Positions 36,501-50,839 of a DNA stretch of 64,000 nt are shown here, piece by piece. Source of the DNA: Meghimatium bilineatum. Lineage: Eukaryota; Mollusca; Gastropoda; Stylommatophora; Philomycidae. Within the stretch, counting starts at the first letter, position 1. Each line of letters opens with the position of its first letter. Where the stretch lies: NCBI GenBank assembly GCA_034231615.1, contig CM067312.1:5757247-5821246 (forward strand), in the 5' to 3' direction. Position numbers and translations under genes: made by a program. The notes under the pieces were generated by a model. The model was not told where the DNA came from and did not search any database. It saw only the letters and a program-made list of their open reading frames with translations.

Positions 36501-38481
36501 TGTAGATATGACTTGGTGGTCCGTTGCAGCCAACCTATGTTGTATAGACGACATACAGGATAAAGAGAGGGACAAGCAACAGGGAAACGGCCTGATCAGA
36601 AATATTACCAAATCGAAGTGAAAAGCTATAAAACTTTATCCTCCTGTCCCATATAAAAATAATATCCATGACCCTACCTATAGTCCCCCTTGACTACATG
36701 TTGACATTTCTCGAATGACCATGGATATGACGTTGAAAGACCTACATTGATGTTGTATACCGTCTCATTGGTGAAATAAAATATACTTCTTATGATTGGG
36801 GGTACTTTTTTCTTTCAAGGGAGAGAACACATAGATATATCTATGCTTTGCTGTTGTCATGCGAATAACTGCCCCTTTTTTGTTATGCTGATAAATGGTA
36901 TCACTTCCACGGTGTTCTAATTAAATAAATAGCAGGATAGCACAAACCAAATAGCATTACCAAAAAAAAATAATTAAAAAAAATACAGAATTTGAAACAT
37001 TCTATACAATAGAGAACTATCAATGCATATGTGATTTCCAGTGCTAGGATGATATATCAAACCAATTATTCTTTGTGGATGTGCAGCATGGACCATCAAC
37101 GAAAAAAGAACAAAATGAGCTGGAGTCTACTGCGATGTGGTTTTTGAGAAAAATGATACAAAGTTCATGGACAGACGAGACAATTAATGTAGAAAGTCCT
37201 CAGAGTTGCTGGAGTAAAGAGAAATATTCTAACAAAAATAAGAGAACAACAGCCAAGATGTTGAGAGAATGTGATGAAAAAAGCAAAACTTGATCATCGA
37301 GTAACAACTGGACAGATCTAGGAAAGAAGAGACAGAGGAAGACAATGAGAGAAATTGCTGGATGTGTTGTGATTTTGGCATGAGAGAATGCCAAAAACTG
37401 AACTTATTTATAACACAAGTGAGATAGTTTTGTGGAGAAACATGATCTCCTACGCTGCTCGGCATGGTATTTGAGTGATTTGACCACTTCTCTATCTACA
37501 CAAACTACTAACACTATATACTATCACTATACAACAACAATTCATGTGTGCGTAGAGTGATTTTTATTATTGTGACGGGACATGCGGGAGTTCGGGGTAA
37601 TAAGGGAGCAGATAGTTTGGTTGCACACGCGGTTACTACGGCTGCTGGTGGAGTGATGGATCGAGCAGACATTTTGATCGCACGAACTTGAATACGCACG
37701 AACAAATGACTGTATAAGTGACGATGACTCTTGTTCCATGATTAGAATAAGGGAACTTGATTTGAAATGTGGTGTCGCTAGAAAAGAGCGGTTTCGTGGG
37801 CGAGGAAGAATGATGATCAATCAACGACGTACTGGGATCGTCAGTCAAAGTGTAATGACGGATACACTCAGGGAGAGATTTGAGCACATATGTACTTGTC
37901 TCGAGTGCAGTGACGATGATCCAACGACTAACTAACTAACCAACCAACCAACCAACCAACCAACCAACCAACCAACCAACCAACCAACCAACCAACCAAC
38001 CAACCAACCAACCAACCAACCAACTAACTAACTAACTAACTAACTAACTAAACAAAACAATATACAATTCAGGCTTAGAACTTATATCCTTGAACAAACT
38101 ACCAGATTACCTTGGCATCCTTGAGTTTCTCCCACTGTGGTATCACATAAAATTTTATTCCTTCCAAGTGACCTTCTAGCGTGACTCCCCGAACCAGCAG
38201 AACAATCAAAATCACGTATGGAAACGTGGCGGTGAAATAGACCACCTGGTTTGTATGTGAATCTGTTAAGTTATATGTGACAGCGTAGGTGTATGGACAC
38301 TTATATATGACAGCGTAGGTGGATGGACACTTATATATGGATGAGAAATGAATAGTAGATGATGAATATAAGTTCGATAGTGAGTATCATTATCATGATG
38401 ACGATGATAATCATGATGATAATTATAATGATGGTAATGATGATAGTGATAATGATGCAGATGATAATAATGATGATGATG

Positions 38482-38516
<35 letters not shown>

Positions 38517-41405
38517 GATGGTAATAATGATGGTAATGATGGTAATGATGGTAATGATGGTAATGATGGTAATGATGGTAATAATGATGATAATGATGGT
38601 AATGATGGTAATAATGATGGTAATGATGGTAATGATAGTAATGATGGTAATAATGATGGTAATGATGGTAATGATGGTAATGATAGTAATAATGATGGTA
38701 ATAATGATGGTAATAATGATGGTAATGATGGTAATGATGGTAATGATTGTAATAATGATGATAATGATGGTAATGATGGTAATAATGATGGTAATGATGG
38801 TAATGATGGTAATAATGATGGTAATGATGGTAATAATGATGATAATGATGGTAATAATGATGATAATGATGGTAATAATGATGGTAATGATGGTAATGAT
38901 GGTAATGATGGTAATGATGGTAATGATAGTAATAATGATGGTAATAATGATGGTAATAATGATGGTAATGATGGTAATGATGGTAATAATGATGATAATG
39001 ATGGTAATGATGGTAATAATGATGGTAATGATGGTAATGATGGTAATAATGATGGTAATGATGGTAATAATGATGATAATGATGGTGATAATGATGATAA
39101 TGATGGTAGTAATGATGGTAATAATGATGGTAATGATGGTAATAATGATGGTAATGATGGTAATGATGGTAATAATGATGGTAATGATGGTAATAATGAT
39201 GATAATGATGGTAATAATGATGGTAATAATGATGGTAATAATGATGGTAATGATGGTAATAATGATGATAATGATGGTAATGATGGTAATAAAGATGGTA
39301 ATGATGGCAATAATGATGGTAATGATGGTAATGATGGTAATAATGATGGTAATAATGATGGTAATGATGGTAATGATGGTAATAATGATGGTAATGATGG
39401 TAATGATGGTAATGATGGTAATAATGATGGTAATGATGGTAATAATGGTAATAATGATGGTAATGATGGTAATAATGGTAATAATGATGGTAATGATGGT
39501 AATAATGATGGTAATGATGGTAATGATGGTAATGATGGTAATGATGGTAATAATGATGGTAATGATGGTAATAATGGTAATAATGATGGTAATGATGGTA
39601 ATAATGATGGTAATGATGGCAATAATGATGGTAATGATGGTAATGATGGTAATGATGGTAATAATGATGGTAATGATGGTAATGATGGTAATAATGATGG
39701 TAATAATGATGGTAATGATGGTAATAATGATGGTAATGATGGTAATAATGATGGTAATGATGGTAATAATGATGGTAATGATGGTAATAATGATGGTAAT
39801 GATGGTAATAATGATGGTAATGATGGTAATGATGGTAATGATGGTAATAATGGTAATAATGATGGTAATGATGGTAATAATGATGTTAATGATGGTAATA
39901 ATGATGTTAATAATGGTAATGATGCAGATGATGATGGTGCAGATGATGATGGTGGTGATGATGATGGTGATGATGATAATAATAATTATAATGAGAGTAC
40001 CCCAAAGATGTTGAAGTTTATTATTTATGTTTTTATGCCATTTAGGCTGGCCATAAGTTACGCCAACAATGTGTTGTCGATTATCTACCCTCCCCTCACC
40101 CCTTTTCCCACAACTGTCACGGAAACAGGATTTTTCCTGTTTAATTTATGTTCAAAATTGTACCACAAGACAGCATACCACAGCAAGATATGTTACACAG
40201 ATACAGTGAAGATAGACTTAGAGGCCGACCTCGAAAGCGAACTTAACGTATAGAGAAATGTCTGTAAAAGTTCCTATAATAAAAAAAATGTCTTAAATAG
40301 AACTGCTGAAGAAGATAAATTTGTTTAAAGTAGAAAGTTTGTTAAGAAAAAGTAGTGCTCGAAATTTATCATCTCACGAAAACAGATTTGTGCCCACAAG
40401 GTGGTGGCGTTTGTTCCAGATTGGAGTTTCTCTGTCCTTTTTTTATGTGTAATTTTTTAGAACCTTTGCAGACTGTAGATGATTGTTTCCCTCAATACGG
40501 ATGTAGTATTCAATACCACAAGTTGGACAGTGTTCTATTCCGGAGAGGTTGCAATCTCGAGAGATGGTGCAGGTAAAAAGCGTAATTCCCTTCAAAAAGT
40601 TCAGGAACTGTTCTTAAACTCTTTATATCCACCGAGCCGCTAATATCTACATTTTGGAGACCCACTATGCCGAAAAGCCGCTCAAATCTACATTTTAATA
40701 TGAATTTACTATCGTGTTCGGCATAGCAGGAAAACCGCACGGAGATAAAGAGAGAAGCTTGAACACAGCGGAGACATTTAAGTGCTTTTGTCAAGTACAC
40801 GATCATCTTTCATAGCCTGCTACATCGACATGCATGTCAGATGACAGGGATGTTTTTTGATCAACGTTCCAGCCTCGGTAACACAGGTACGCTGAATGGT
40901 ATGTAATATTTGATGGTTGATAATGGATGGTATGTAATATTTTAACATGTACAATGCATGACATAAGGCCGATGAGTCATTGGTGATATTAATAATGGAT
41001 GACATATATCACTAAATGATGGTTCAGATGACAATGGTTCGCCTCGCAACTTGAGTCAACAAGCTATATGAATTCAACCAGTCCACATCTTTACAAGAAA
41101 GATGCAATTTTAGGCAAGATATCCAAGGTGGGTGTATTTTCAAGTTACTATGTATATGGATCGGTCGATCGAGACATAAACATCAGAACACAACTTGCAC
41201 AGTTATACACATTTCTCGAGGACACGACACTTAAACAAGCTCGTACCATTAGTCATTCCTGCTGTGAGGTCACTGTGTCACTGTGTATCATTGTTAGATT
41301 GTTTTATCGACTTATTTTAGTAGCACGAATACCTATTTTTTTCATTGGATCTCTTTCTTGTTGTGTTTACATTTCGCAGCCCATGCGTCATGTACCCATT
41401 TACAG

Positions 41406-41449
<44 letters not shown>

Positions 41450-44400
41450 CTATATTATATAAATATATATATTTACGAAAAATGGGTTGACAGGAGAAAC
41501 TATCCTGTCAGGTTAGAAATGACGGCCCAGATTTTATTTTTCCGGTAGCAAACTCATTATCATCTAGGCTATCGCTCTCCTCTATCATATTAGACGCCAC
41601 TAGATGACAACAACATCTTCGATTTCAAGGTGGAAATAGCAGTGAAGAGAACATACTAATATTCATTGCTGGTCTTACATACTTTGCCTGAAGATTTGAT
41701 TCCTTTTAATAAGCAACAGAAGATTAGAATCCATGCTAACAGAAGAGTTAGTACCAGTTTAAGACTCAAGCCACCTAGGTGTCCTATGTCTTCTGATAAA
41801 TGCTGTCGAAGAACGTATCGCCTGCAAGTAAAATATGATAAATCTTTTGTCAAGTTGTGTCGGTGTGGTTTTGTCAAGTTGTGTCGGTGTGGTTTTGTCA
41901 AGTTGTGTCGGTGTAGTTTTGTTAAGATGTGCCGGTGTGGTTTTGTCAAGCTGCACCGGTGTGGTATTGTCAGTCTAAAATAAAATGCTTACTTAATGTG
42001 TCACACATGTAAATATTAATTTACGTTCTAAGATTGTGTTATTTGATGCATGAAGATGTCCACTAAAGACATTTCACGGTAATATAATTTAATAAATGAT
42101 GCCGTCATCGTATTTCATCGTGCTTTTAACTAGCTAGTACATTCACACTTTGCCTAACAGCCAATGAATAGCAGGAGAGCAATAAAAACAATACTCCAGG
42201 AAACAGTCGAAAAGAGGGAGGGGGGGGGGGGAAGCAGGGCAAATAAAGACATGCGTAGACAACATCAAGAAATGGACAGGACAAGATTTTTCTTCACTCC
42301 GCTAATTTTTCCTTTGATCTTTGAAGATTAAAATCGCTGGAGTACTCTGTGTGCTGAAGAACACCGTCGGCAGTATAGGAGACCTGTTCGCTAAAAGTAA
42401 ACAGGAACAAGTCTCAGATTTGCGAGACATCTATTGGTTGGCTTGGCTATTTTTGGCATGCGACTCGAAGTATGTAAAAAGCGACCAATTAAACGTCCAA
42501 CAATAACCAACAAGTCTACAATAAACAATAAACAAAAATAAAAAAGATCTCCAGTCTTTTTATTTTGCGTTAATGACCCAACAAATCAGTCTTCGGTGTT
42601 CACGACATACTATACTTATAAATCATAACTTACTCGTAATATTCCTGAGAGGGCGTGGTATATCTAAACTGGCAACTCTGAAACCCCTGATAGCTCTGGA
42701 CCTGGGTGTAAGTTAAATCACTGACTGAATTCACTGTTGTGTTGAACATTTGAACAAATCCATTCATGAACTCTGTGAACCTAACACTGGAACCGTTGTT
42801 GTAGTCGTTGTAGGTGGTGTCATTCAATGTGCGCGCCACACACTCCTCTTTGTACAGGACATCTGTTAGAGAAACAGTAGAGGAGTAATGCGAGATGTGA
42901 TTCGTGTCTCAGTGAAATGTCTCAGGCGAGTGGGATGTCTCAGGCGCGTGAGATGTCAGGGGAATTAAATGTCAGGCGAGTGAGATGTTAGGCGAGTGTG
43001 ATGTCAGGCGAGTGAGATGTCTCAGGCGAGTGTGACGTCAGGCAAATGAAATGTCAGGCGAGTGAGATATCAGGCGAGTGATATGTCAGTCGAGTGGGAT
43101 TTCATATATGCGTAAGATGTCCCAGGCGAGTGAGATGTCCCCGGCGAGTGAGATGTCAGACGAGTGAGATGTCCCTTCCAGGCTAATGAGATGTCACAAG
43201 CGTGTGAGATGTCAGAGGCGAGTAAGATGTCACAGGCGTGTGGGATGTCATAGGCGAGTGGAATGTATCAAGCGAGACATCATGCACATCTCGTACAAGT
43301 CACATGCAAAATTTAAAGCAAAAGAGAAGTTGACGTAAACATAAATGTAAAATTAAGTAAAGATGATATAATATAAATGTAAAACACAGTTGATGGAAAT
43401 GTAAAATTGATGTAAAATAAAAGTAAAACACAGTTGATGGAAATGTACAATTGATGTAACATAAATGTAAAATACAGTTGATGGAAATGGAAATGTAACA
43501 AAATAGATGTAAATGTTAAAGTACAGTAAATTTGATTTAATGTAAAAGTAAAGTAATTGATGTAAACCTAAAAGTTATGTACATTTGATGGAAATATTAA
43601 AGTAACGTTGATATAATTGACAAAGTAAAGTTTACGTGAAGTTAAAAGTATTGTAAAGTTGATATAAACACAAAAGTAAAACAAAGTTTATGATGTAAAT
43701 GTTAATCTAATGTTAAAATGTTGATGTAAACGTAAAAAAAAGTAAAGTTAACGTAAACATAAAGTAAAGTTAATATTATTGTGAAGATAAAGTAAAGTAT
43801 AATATAACACGTTAGCTCCCAAGTTTTCTTAATCTTCTCCTACTACATATCTGGAAAGAAGAAAGTGAACCTATTCTTTATATAAGTAAAAAAAAAGTAA
43901 AGTAACCCATAGCATTTATTAATGCCGTAGGGGTGTGAGATGTTAGCGATCTCACATTTCACAGGCTCTGCAAATGAGGGCGGTAGCCATCTCCTCTCCC
44001 TCGCAGTCTTTACTTCCAGGATTAATCCGGTACCCATTTAAGGCTGGGTCGACCTGGGAGCCGTTGCGATCTGAATACATTTCCGCCTCAACTGGGGAAT
44101 GAACACAGGACCACTCATATGCGAAGCCAGTGCGCTAACCACTGCGCTAACGAGGCTCCCTTCAGTATTCTTTATATACTGAACTAGAAGTCCAGGGACT
44201 AATTGAAACAATGAGATTATAATTACAACCGTAAAAAATAGATTGTGTTTTCCCCTCTTTAAATTTGCAATGTAATAAATTTTAATTTTTTATTTTCAAT
44301 ATAACAAATTGTATTTTCTCTTTATATTTATAATATAATAATTGTTTATTATATTATATATACTTACGATGTAATACACATTTTTTCATTATATTATTTA

Positions 44401-44633
44401 CATTCTTCTTCTTCTTCTTTCGTTCACTTGAAACATGTCTATATCTGTAATTCTGTCTCCTTTAATAAAACTCACTGTCTTTTGTAGTTCATACAGTGTC
44501 CCATAGAGCTTTGATTCCAGTGTTGTTTCCTCTGGCCAATATGTCTGACTCAGCGTTATTATTTACATTAAAATAGAACGTTTTTCCTTTAAATGTACAA
44601 TAAAATAGTTTTTTTCCTTATATTTACAAAAGA

Positions 44634-44664
<31 letters not shown>

Positions 44665-47600
44665 TTATATAAATTTACAATGAAATAAATTGTATTTATT
44701 CCTTGTATATATAAATTTAGAATAAATAGATTGTATTATTTTCTTATATTTATATGCAAAATAATATACAGTAATATTTTCCCTTACATTTACAATAAAA
44801 TTGTTGTATTTTCTTCTGCATTTACACACACACACAATAGTAGTTATTTTACTTACAGTTGTACAATATATATATATATTCTTTATATATATATTTACAA
44901 TAAACTAGATTACATTTTTTACCTAACACTTACAATAAAAAAAAATGTTTTCTCACAAAACAATAAAAAAGATTGTATTTTTTTCTTTATCTATCTATAT
45001 ATATTTACAATATCTCAAATTGTATTTTTGTCTTTATACTTATTTACAACAAAATTGATTTTCTTTGATTCCTTACATTTAAAATAAAAGAGGCTGTATT
45101 TTTGTCCATTATATTGGCAATAAAATATATTGTATTATTTTTTCTTATACATATTTACACGAAAAAAAATTATATATATATATATACAAAAAATAGATTG
45201 CATTTTTATCCTTATATTTAATTTTTCAATAAAATAGAATGTATTTTCCCCTTACATCTGCTATAATGTAGATTGCACTTTTCCCCCTTAAACTTAAAAT
45301 AAAACAGAATAAAGAAATTGTGAAGAAACAGTAACGATAACTTGAAAAAAAGGACGAAGAAAAGATTAAAACAATACGCACCCCACAGCATCGTCATCTT
45401 TTCCGTGTAGTTGTATGTTGGATCTTGTAGCTTCGGCAAAGTCATCTTTCTGCACTGATTTGTATTCCACCAGTGGCCACAGTCTTCCCAAGGTAGAGCA
45501 TCGTCCAGGTTGACAAACGAGACGAACATGTAATAGATGGCGTACGCAATAATCATGTTGTAGTAGATACTCACCACAAAACTGATGATGACCATAGCGT
45601 AACCGATACCTGTAACAGAGCTCATGCAAAAGTAAAGTGCAATTCGTCTATAGTGGATTATTTTATAACAGATTTTCCAATATAACACAACACTTATCAC
45701 AATCTCCAATTATATTTATTCTATATTATTTGTACTGCATATAGCGAATTTCTGAACTATGATGGCAGTCCAACCCCCGTTGCGCCAATCGGTGTCTAGC
45801 TGTGTGATTATTTCCCTTGGTTGGACAGTGATCATAGTACCCGAATTACTCCTAGTACATACACATTTTGTCGGTTCGGACCAAGTTGTTATAACGGGAT
45901 TTCGCTTTATAATGTTACTTGTCTTAGTCGCCTCTTATGACATGTCTGGAAAAGCTCTCTTTAACAGAATGTATATTGAATGAGAAATCAATCATTAATT
46001 CCGTGGAATGTAATTTATTTATACAAACATGTAGAGATATCATGTTTGCTGTTATACAAACATGTAGAGATACCATGTTTGCTGTTATATAAACATGTAG
46101 AGATACCATGATTGCTAATTTGACATTCTTCGTCTTTTTTGGTTCGTTCTCAAAACTCCTGCAGATGAGCTGAACATAATCTAGAGAACGGAATGCGTTG
46201 TGTCATGGTTTACAGCTTGATTGCGATATTTGTGCCTTTCGGCTTGACACATCCGACTTCAGCAAGACTTCAAGGTTACTTTGACTCTATATAGGATGAT
46301 GGGTCAGCAATCTCCACCACATAACATCCGTAGTTGCCTTTTGACAACATGCTTGGAAGGTAAACAGTATAGCAATATTTTACTCCACTCTCGGGCACCG
46401 ACAACGAAACACTGACGGTTATGGGGTGTATTATAATTTTTGCGTTCGTTCTCAAAATCCCACTAGAACTATTCTTGTTGCAGGGCAGTCCCAGAGGATT
46501 TCCAGCCGTATGTAGTCCAGAGAGCAGATGGCGTTGTGTATTTCTATTTTCAGTTATTGGCTTGACACATCCGACTTGGACGACAACTGCATGTATATTT
46601 TACAGTTGTATCATTGTTGGGTATAAGACTTTGTTAGCCTGGCTATAATAAGTTTTTCTTATTGTATGTAATAAGTGGGTAAAGCAAATGTATGTATAAA
46701 AGAGTAACGTGAATGTGCAACCAAAAATAATAATTGACAAATTCGAACTAGAGGACGTGACAAATTTCGAGTATTTGGGCACAAACATAAATAGCCCAGA
46801 AGACTGCGATGTGGAAATCAAGAGAAGAATTGCAATGGGAACATTGTAACTTGCGAAAATGAAAAGTCTTTGGCAAGGTACCAGCAGCATAGCTAAACTA
46901 TGTATGATCAGAACATGCGTATTTCCAGTGACAATATACAGTTGTGAGGCATGGACATTAAATGAAACAGTAGCACAGAGAATAGCTACTTTCGAATGAA
47001 ATGCTACAGAGGATTTTAAGTATACCATGGGCAGTTAAAAAGACAAATCAAGATGCTTTAAGATCAATAAACGTCGAAGAGGACTGGCTCCTTAGCAACA
47101 TCCTAACAAGAAAGATGTGTTTTTTGGTCATATAAAGAGACATAACAGCATGGAAAGATTAATAGCTGAAGGCAGAGTTAACGGCAACAGGGGAAGAGGG
47201 CACCAAAGACGACGATGGCGCAGTGATGTATCAGATTGTTTAAACATGTCTCTAAGTGCGGCAGCTCAACTCCCCCCAGAATCGTGGAATGTTCAGCGAA
47301 TCCATAAGGAAGACCACGTTCTGGAAAGAATATGTCACACGATGATGATTGCATATACTTTATAGTGGGTTCTAGATGAACCTAGAAGTGAATATTTATT
47401 TGTTAAAAATATATTCTAAAAATATATGCTAAAATATATGTTAAAAATATGTTATAAATATATGTTACAAATATATGTTATAAATATGTTACAAATAGAT
47501 GTTATAAATATATTCTATAAATATGTTAAAAATAGGTGATATAAATATATTCCATAGCAGTGATTCTCAACATTTTTAGATATGAAGCTTCCCTTTGGAA

Positions 47601-50553
47601 AAAATCTCATTTCGTGCATATTCAGATGCCTAAACATGTCATTGTCCATCATTGCAAGTCCCCAAGGTCTTGTCAATTTTGTCGCTATAAATTATTTTAT
47701 TTATCGTTGAATAAGTACGTCTCGTTCTTCCCCAATAACATAATTGTTCTAAATGGCCACCTCCACCTTGCAAGTTTTGGTGGACCCGGGGGGGGGGGGA
47801 GAAGGAGGAGGAGGATATGCAGTACATTACGAAACACTTCTCATAGTACCTGTAAATAAGGGTGCCATTTTCCAACACGTGATCGGTCCTTGTGATGTAA
47901 ATTGACCAATGGCAAGTTCAATGAAGAACAAGGGCAGGCCGGATATAAACAACATGACGAGGTAAGGCAATAAGAATGAAGCTGAAAAATACAGAAACTT
48001 TGATGAATAATACTCTACGATCACATTCAATAATCTGTCTGTCTGTCTGCTTGTGTATCTGTTTGTCTGCTTGTGTATCTGTCTGTCTGTCTGTCTGCTT
48101 GTGTATCTGTTTGTCTGTCTGTCTGCTTGTGTATCTGTTTGTTTGTCTGTTTGTGTATCTGTTTGTCTGTCTGTCTGTCTGCTTGTGTATCTGTTTGTCT
48201 GCTTGTGTATCTGTTTGTCTGTCTGTCTGCTTGTGTATCTGTTTGTCTGTCTGTTTGCTTGTGTATCTGTTTGTCTGTCTGTTTGCGTTTTTCTGTCAGT
48301 TTATTTATATTTGTCTGTCTCTTTTTCTATCTGTTTGTCTTCCTATTTGTCTATGTTTTTCTGTCTGTGCATTTGTCTGCCTGTTTGTCTTCTATCTATC
48401 TATCTACCTACCTACCTACCTAACTACCTGCCTGCCTACCTACCTACCTACCTACCTACCTCCCTCTCTCCCTCCCTCCCTCCCTCCGTCCGTCCGCCCA
48501 TCTGCCTGCCTGTCTGTCTGTCTGTCTGTCTGCCTGTCTGTCTGTTTGTCTGCCTGCCTGTTCTGCATGCCTGCCTGTCCTGTCGAGTCATTGTCCGCCT
48601 GTCCTGTCCTTGTTTGCCTGCCTGTCCTTTCTGTCGGTCTGCCTATTTGTCTGGCTGTCCTGTCTGTCTATTTGTCTGCCTGTCTGTCTGTCTGTCGGTT
48701 TATCTATCTGTAGATTTGTTTGTCTGTTTGTCTCTATATATTTGTCTGAATGTCTATGTGATATCTACGAATTAAGAGCAATATACATTTTTATCTGATT
48801 CAGAAATTTTTGTCTGTTCAGAAAGTCAAAATTGGTGAAGTGCGTAGGCGATGGGTGGAGTCATTGGAGAGGGCTAAGAATTGGATCTGACTGGGCAAGA
48901 TCACTTTTATCTTTGTTCCTGCACATGCATGTTTGGAAAAAAACGAACGAACCGACATGGTGGCTGGTTCTGTTTCTATAACATGTGGTCACACTATGGA
49001 CAGAGCAGACGTATTCAATGTTCTTCCATAGTCTGCACGATCGGAGGAATGTTGTCAATACACTTGAGCCCTTATCGATAATGGGTGAACTGGAAGTGAG
49101 GATCGATGTAACACGGAATTACACACAGTAGCATCACTTCGCTCAAATCGAACACCTCTGGTTTCTGCCATCTGCACCTCACCGTATTGAGCGATGAAAG
49201 AAGATAAAGAGATAAATAATCCTTAAAAATACAATATTTAATACAAAACACGATAATACACAACACGAATATTTCTAAAAGAACAATGAACCAACACAGA
49301 ATAGGAACCATCAACGACAACAATCTGGTAGATTTACGGAAACAGACATCTGAGAACGTATGGACATGTCCGGTGTGCTATAATCACCATAGCTAAATCT
49401 CAACTTAAACCTCAACCTAAACTTCAACCTAAACCTCAACCTAAACCTCAACCTAAATCTCAACCTAAACCTAAACCTAAACCTAAACCTCAACCTAAAC
49501 CTCAACCTCATCCTAAACCTCAACTTAAAGTATTCTAATATATTCAGCTCCCGAAAAGAGACATATTTCGCGTAGGAGCTCTGATACATAAAAATCCATT
49601 TGATTGATTTGTCCAGGTATATAATGCAACTATATGTTAAAAAAATGAATTACATTTAAAGTTTAATTTTCCAGTATATGAGGCGTGTTATGGAATACGC
49701 CGTCAGGCAATTATTTTACATTGACCAGCATCATATGTATGGATAATGTGGTCAGCAACACACAGTCCGAATGTACTTTCCCAGAAAAAATGTTATCCAT
49801 TTATTTATTCTGGTGAAATACGCGTAATACACAATAAACAGAAAATGCAACTCGCTACTTCTTGAATGGTTATAGAGCATCTATACAATCCCGTAGTCGT
49901 AACCTTCGATAACAGTTACCATGTTGTTCCGGCGGGCTGACGTTGTGCCTGAACTAGTTACGGGCACGGCGTGGGTGGACGGAACAACAAAGAAACCTGT
50001 CGCAATGGCCAGAGTTGTGCCCTGATGTCGACGTCTGTTTGAGTGGCATTAGACTCGAAACACCATCGAGTTGGATGGCTGCTGGAACAGAGGGTGGAGC
50101 ACTTATGGGAATGCCCCACGTGCTGTGAGGCTAGTTTCTAATCAAGAATCAAGAAATGGAATAGAGCAGTGGAAGGAAAAATACGGCCCATGGATGAAAT
50201 CCGCCCGTCAAACAATTTTCTCTGATCCGACCCGACCAAGTGACGGATGGGAATGTAAAAATTATAACAAAACAAACAAACATCACAATCACTAACTTAT
50301 AGGTTTACAATATCAGAACTTTTTCACATAGAACAATCAGTGAAGATAGCTGTTCCAGAACTTTTTCACATAGAACAATCAGTGAAGATAGCTGTTCCAG
50401 AACTTTTTCACATAGAACAATCAGTGAAGTTAGCTGTTCCTGTATTCCAGTCACCACAAACTTCGGAGATGTTTGTTACAACTTAGTTAGTTAGTGAGTG
50501 AGTGAGTTAGTTAGTTAGTGAGTGAGTTGGTTAGTTAGTTAGTGAGTGAGTTG

Positions 50554-50599
<46 letters not shown>

Positions 50600-50605
50600 G
50601 AGTGG

Positions 50606-50652
<47 letters not shown>

Positions 50653-50665
50653 GGTTGGTTGGTTG

Positions 50666-50707
<42 letters not shown>

Positions 50708-50720
50708 CAGTGAGTGAGTG

Positions 50721-50755
<35 letters not shown>

Positions 50756-50808
50756 CAGTGAGTGAGTGAGTTAGTTAGTTAGTTAGTTAGTTAGTCAGTG
50801 AGTGAGTG

Positions 50809-50839
<31 letters not shown>

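Noticed and set aside
36098..36545. CRISPR-like regular repeat
   Set aside because: Direct head-to-tail units with no spacers; same for 55.1-55.7 and 56.0-56.3 kb. Genome is eukaryotic.
38359..40014. 551-residue Met/Val/Ile plus frame and overlapping 399-residue Leu/Pro/Ser minus frame
   Set aside because: Both arise because every unit of the GGTAAT-type array is a multiple of three; they are mirror readings of low-complexity DNA.
44090..44160. tRNA gene
   Set aside because: A and B boxes are present but there is no complete cloverleaf, and the sequence continues into a SINE body repeated at 27.3 kb.
45218..45709. 163-residue minus open frame taken as one gene
   Set aside because: Only 45382-45609 is coding (SLC6 exon 4); the ends are intron read-through beyond clear AG and GT borders.
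47976..48798. Cys-rich plus frames that look like a membrane or metal-binding protein
   Set aside because: Produced by (CTGT)n and related tetranucleotides; all three frames are open.
49397..49532. Interstitial telomere repeat
   Set aside because: The unit is CCTAAA/CCTCAA, not CCCTAA, and it starts at a LINE stop codon, so it is better explained as a LINE tail array.
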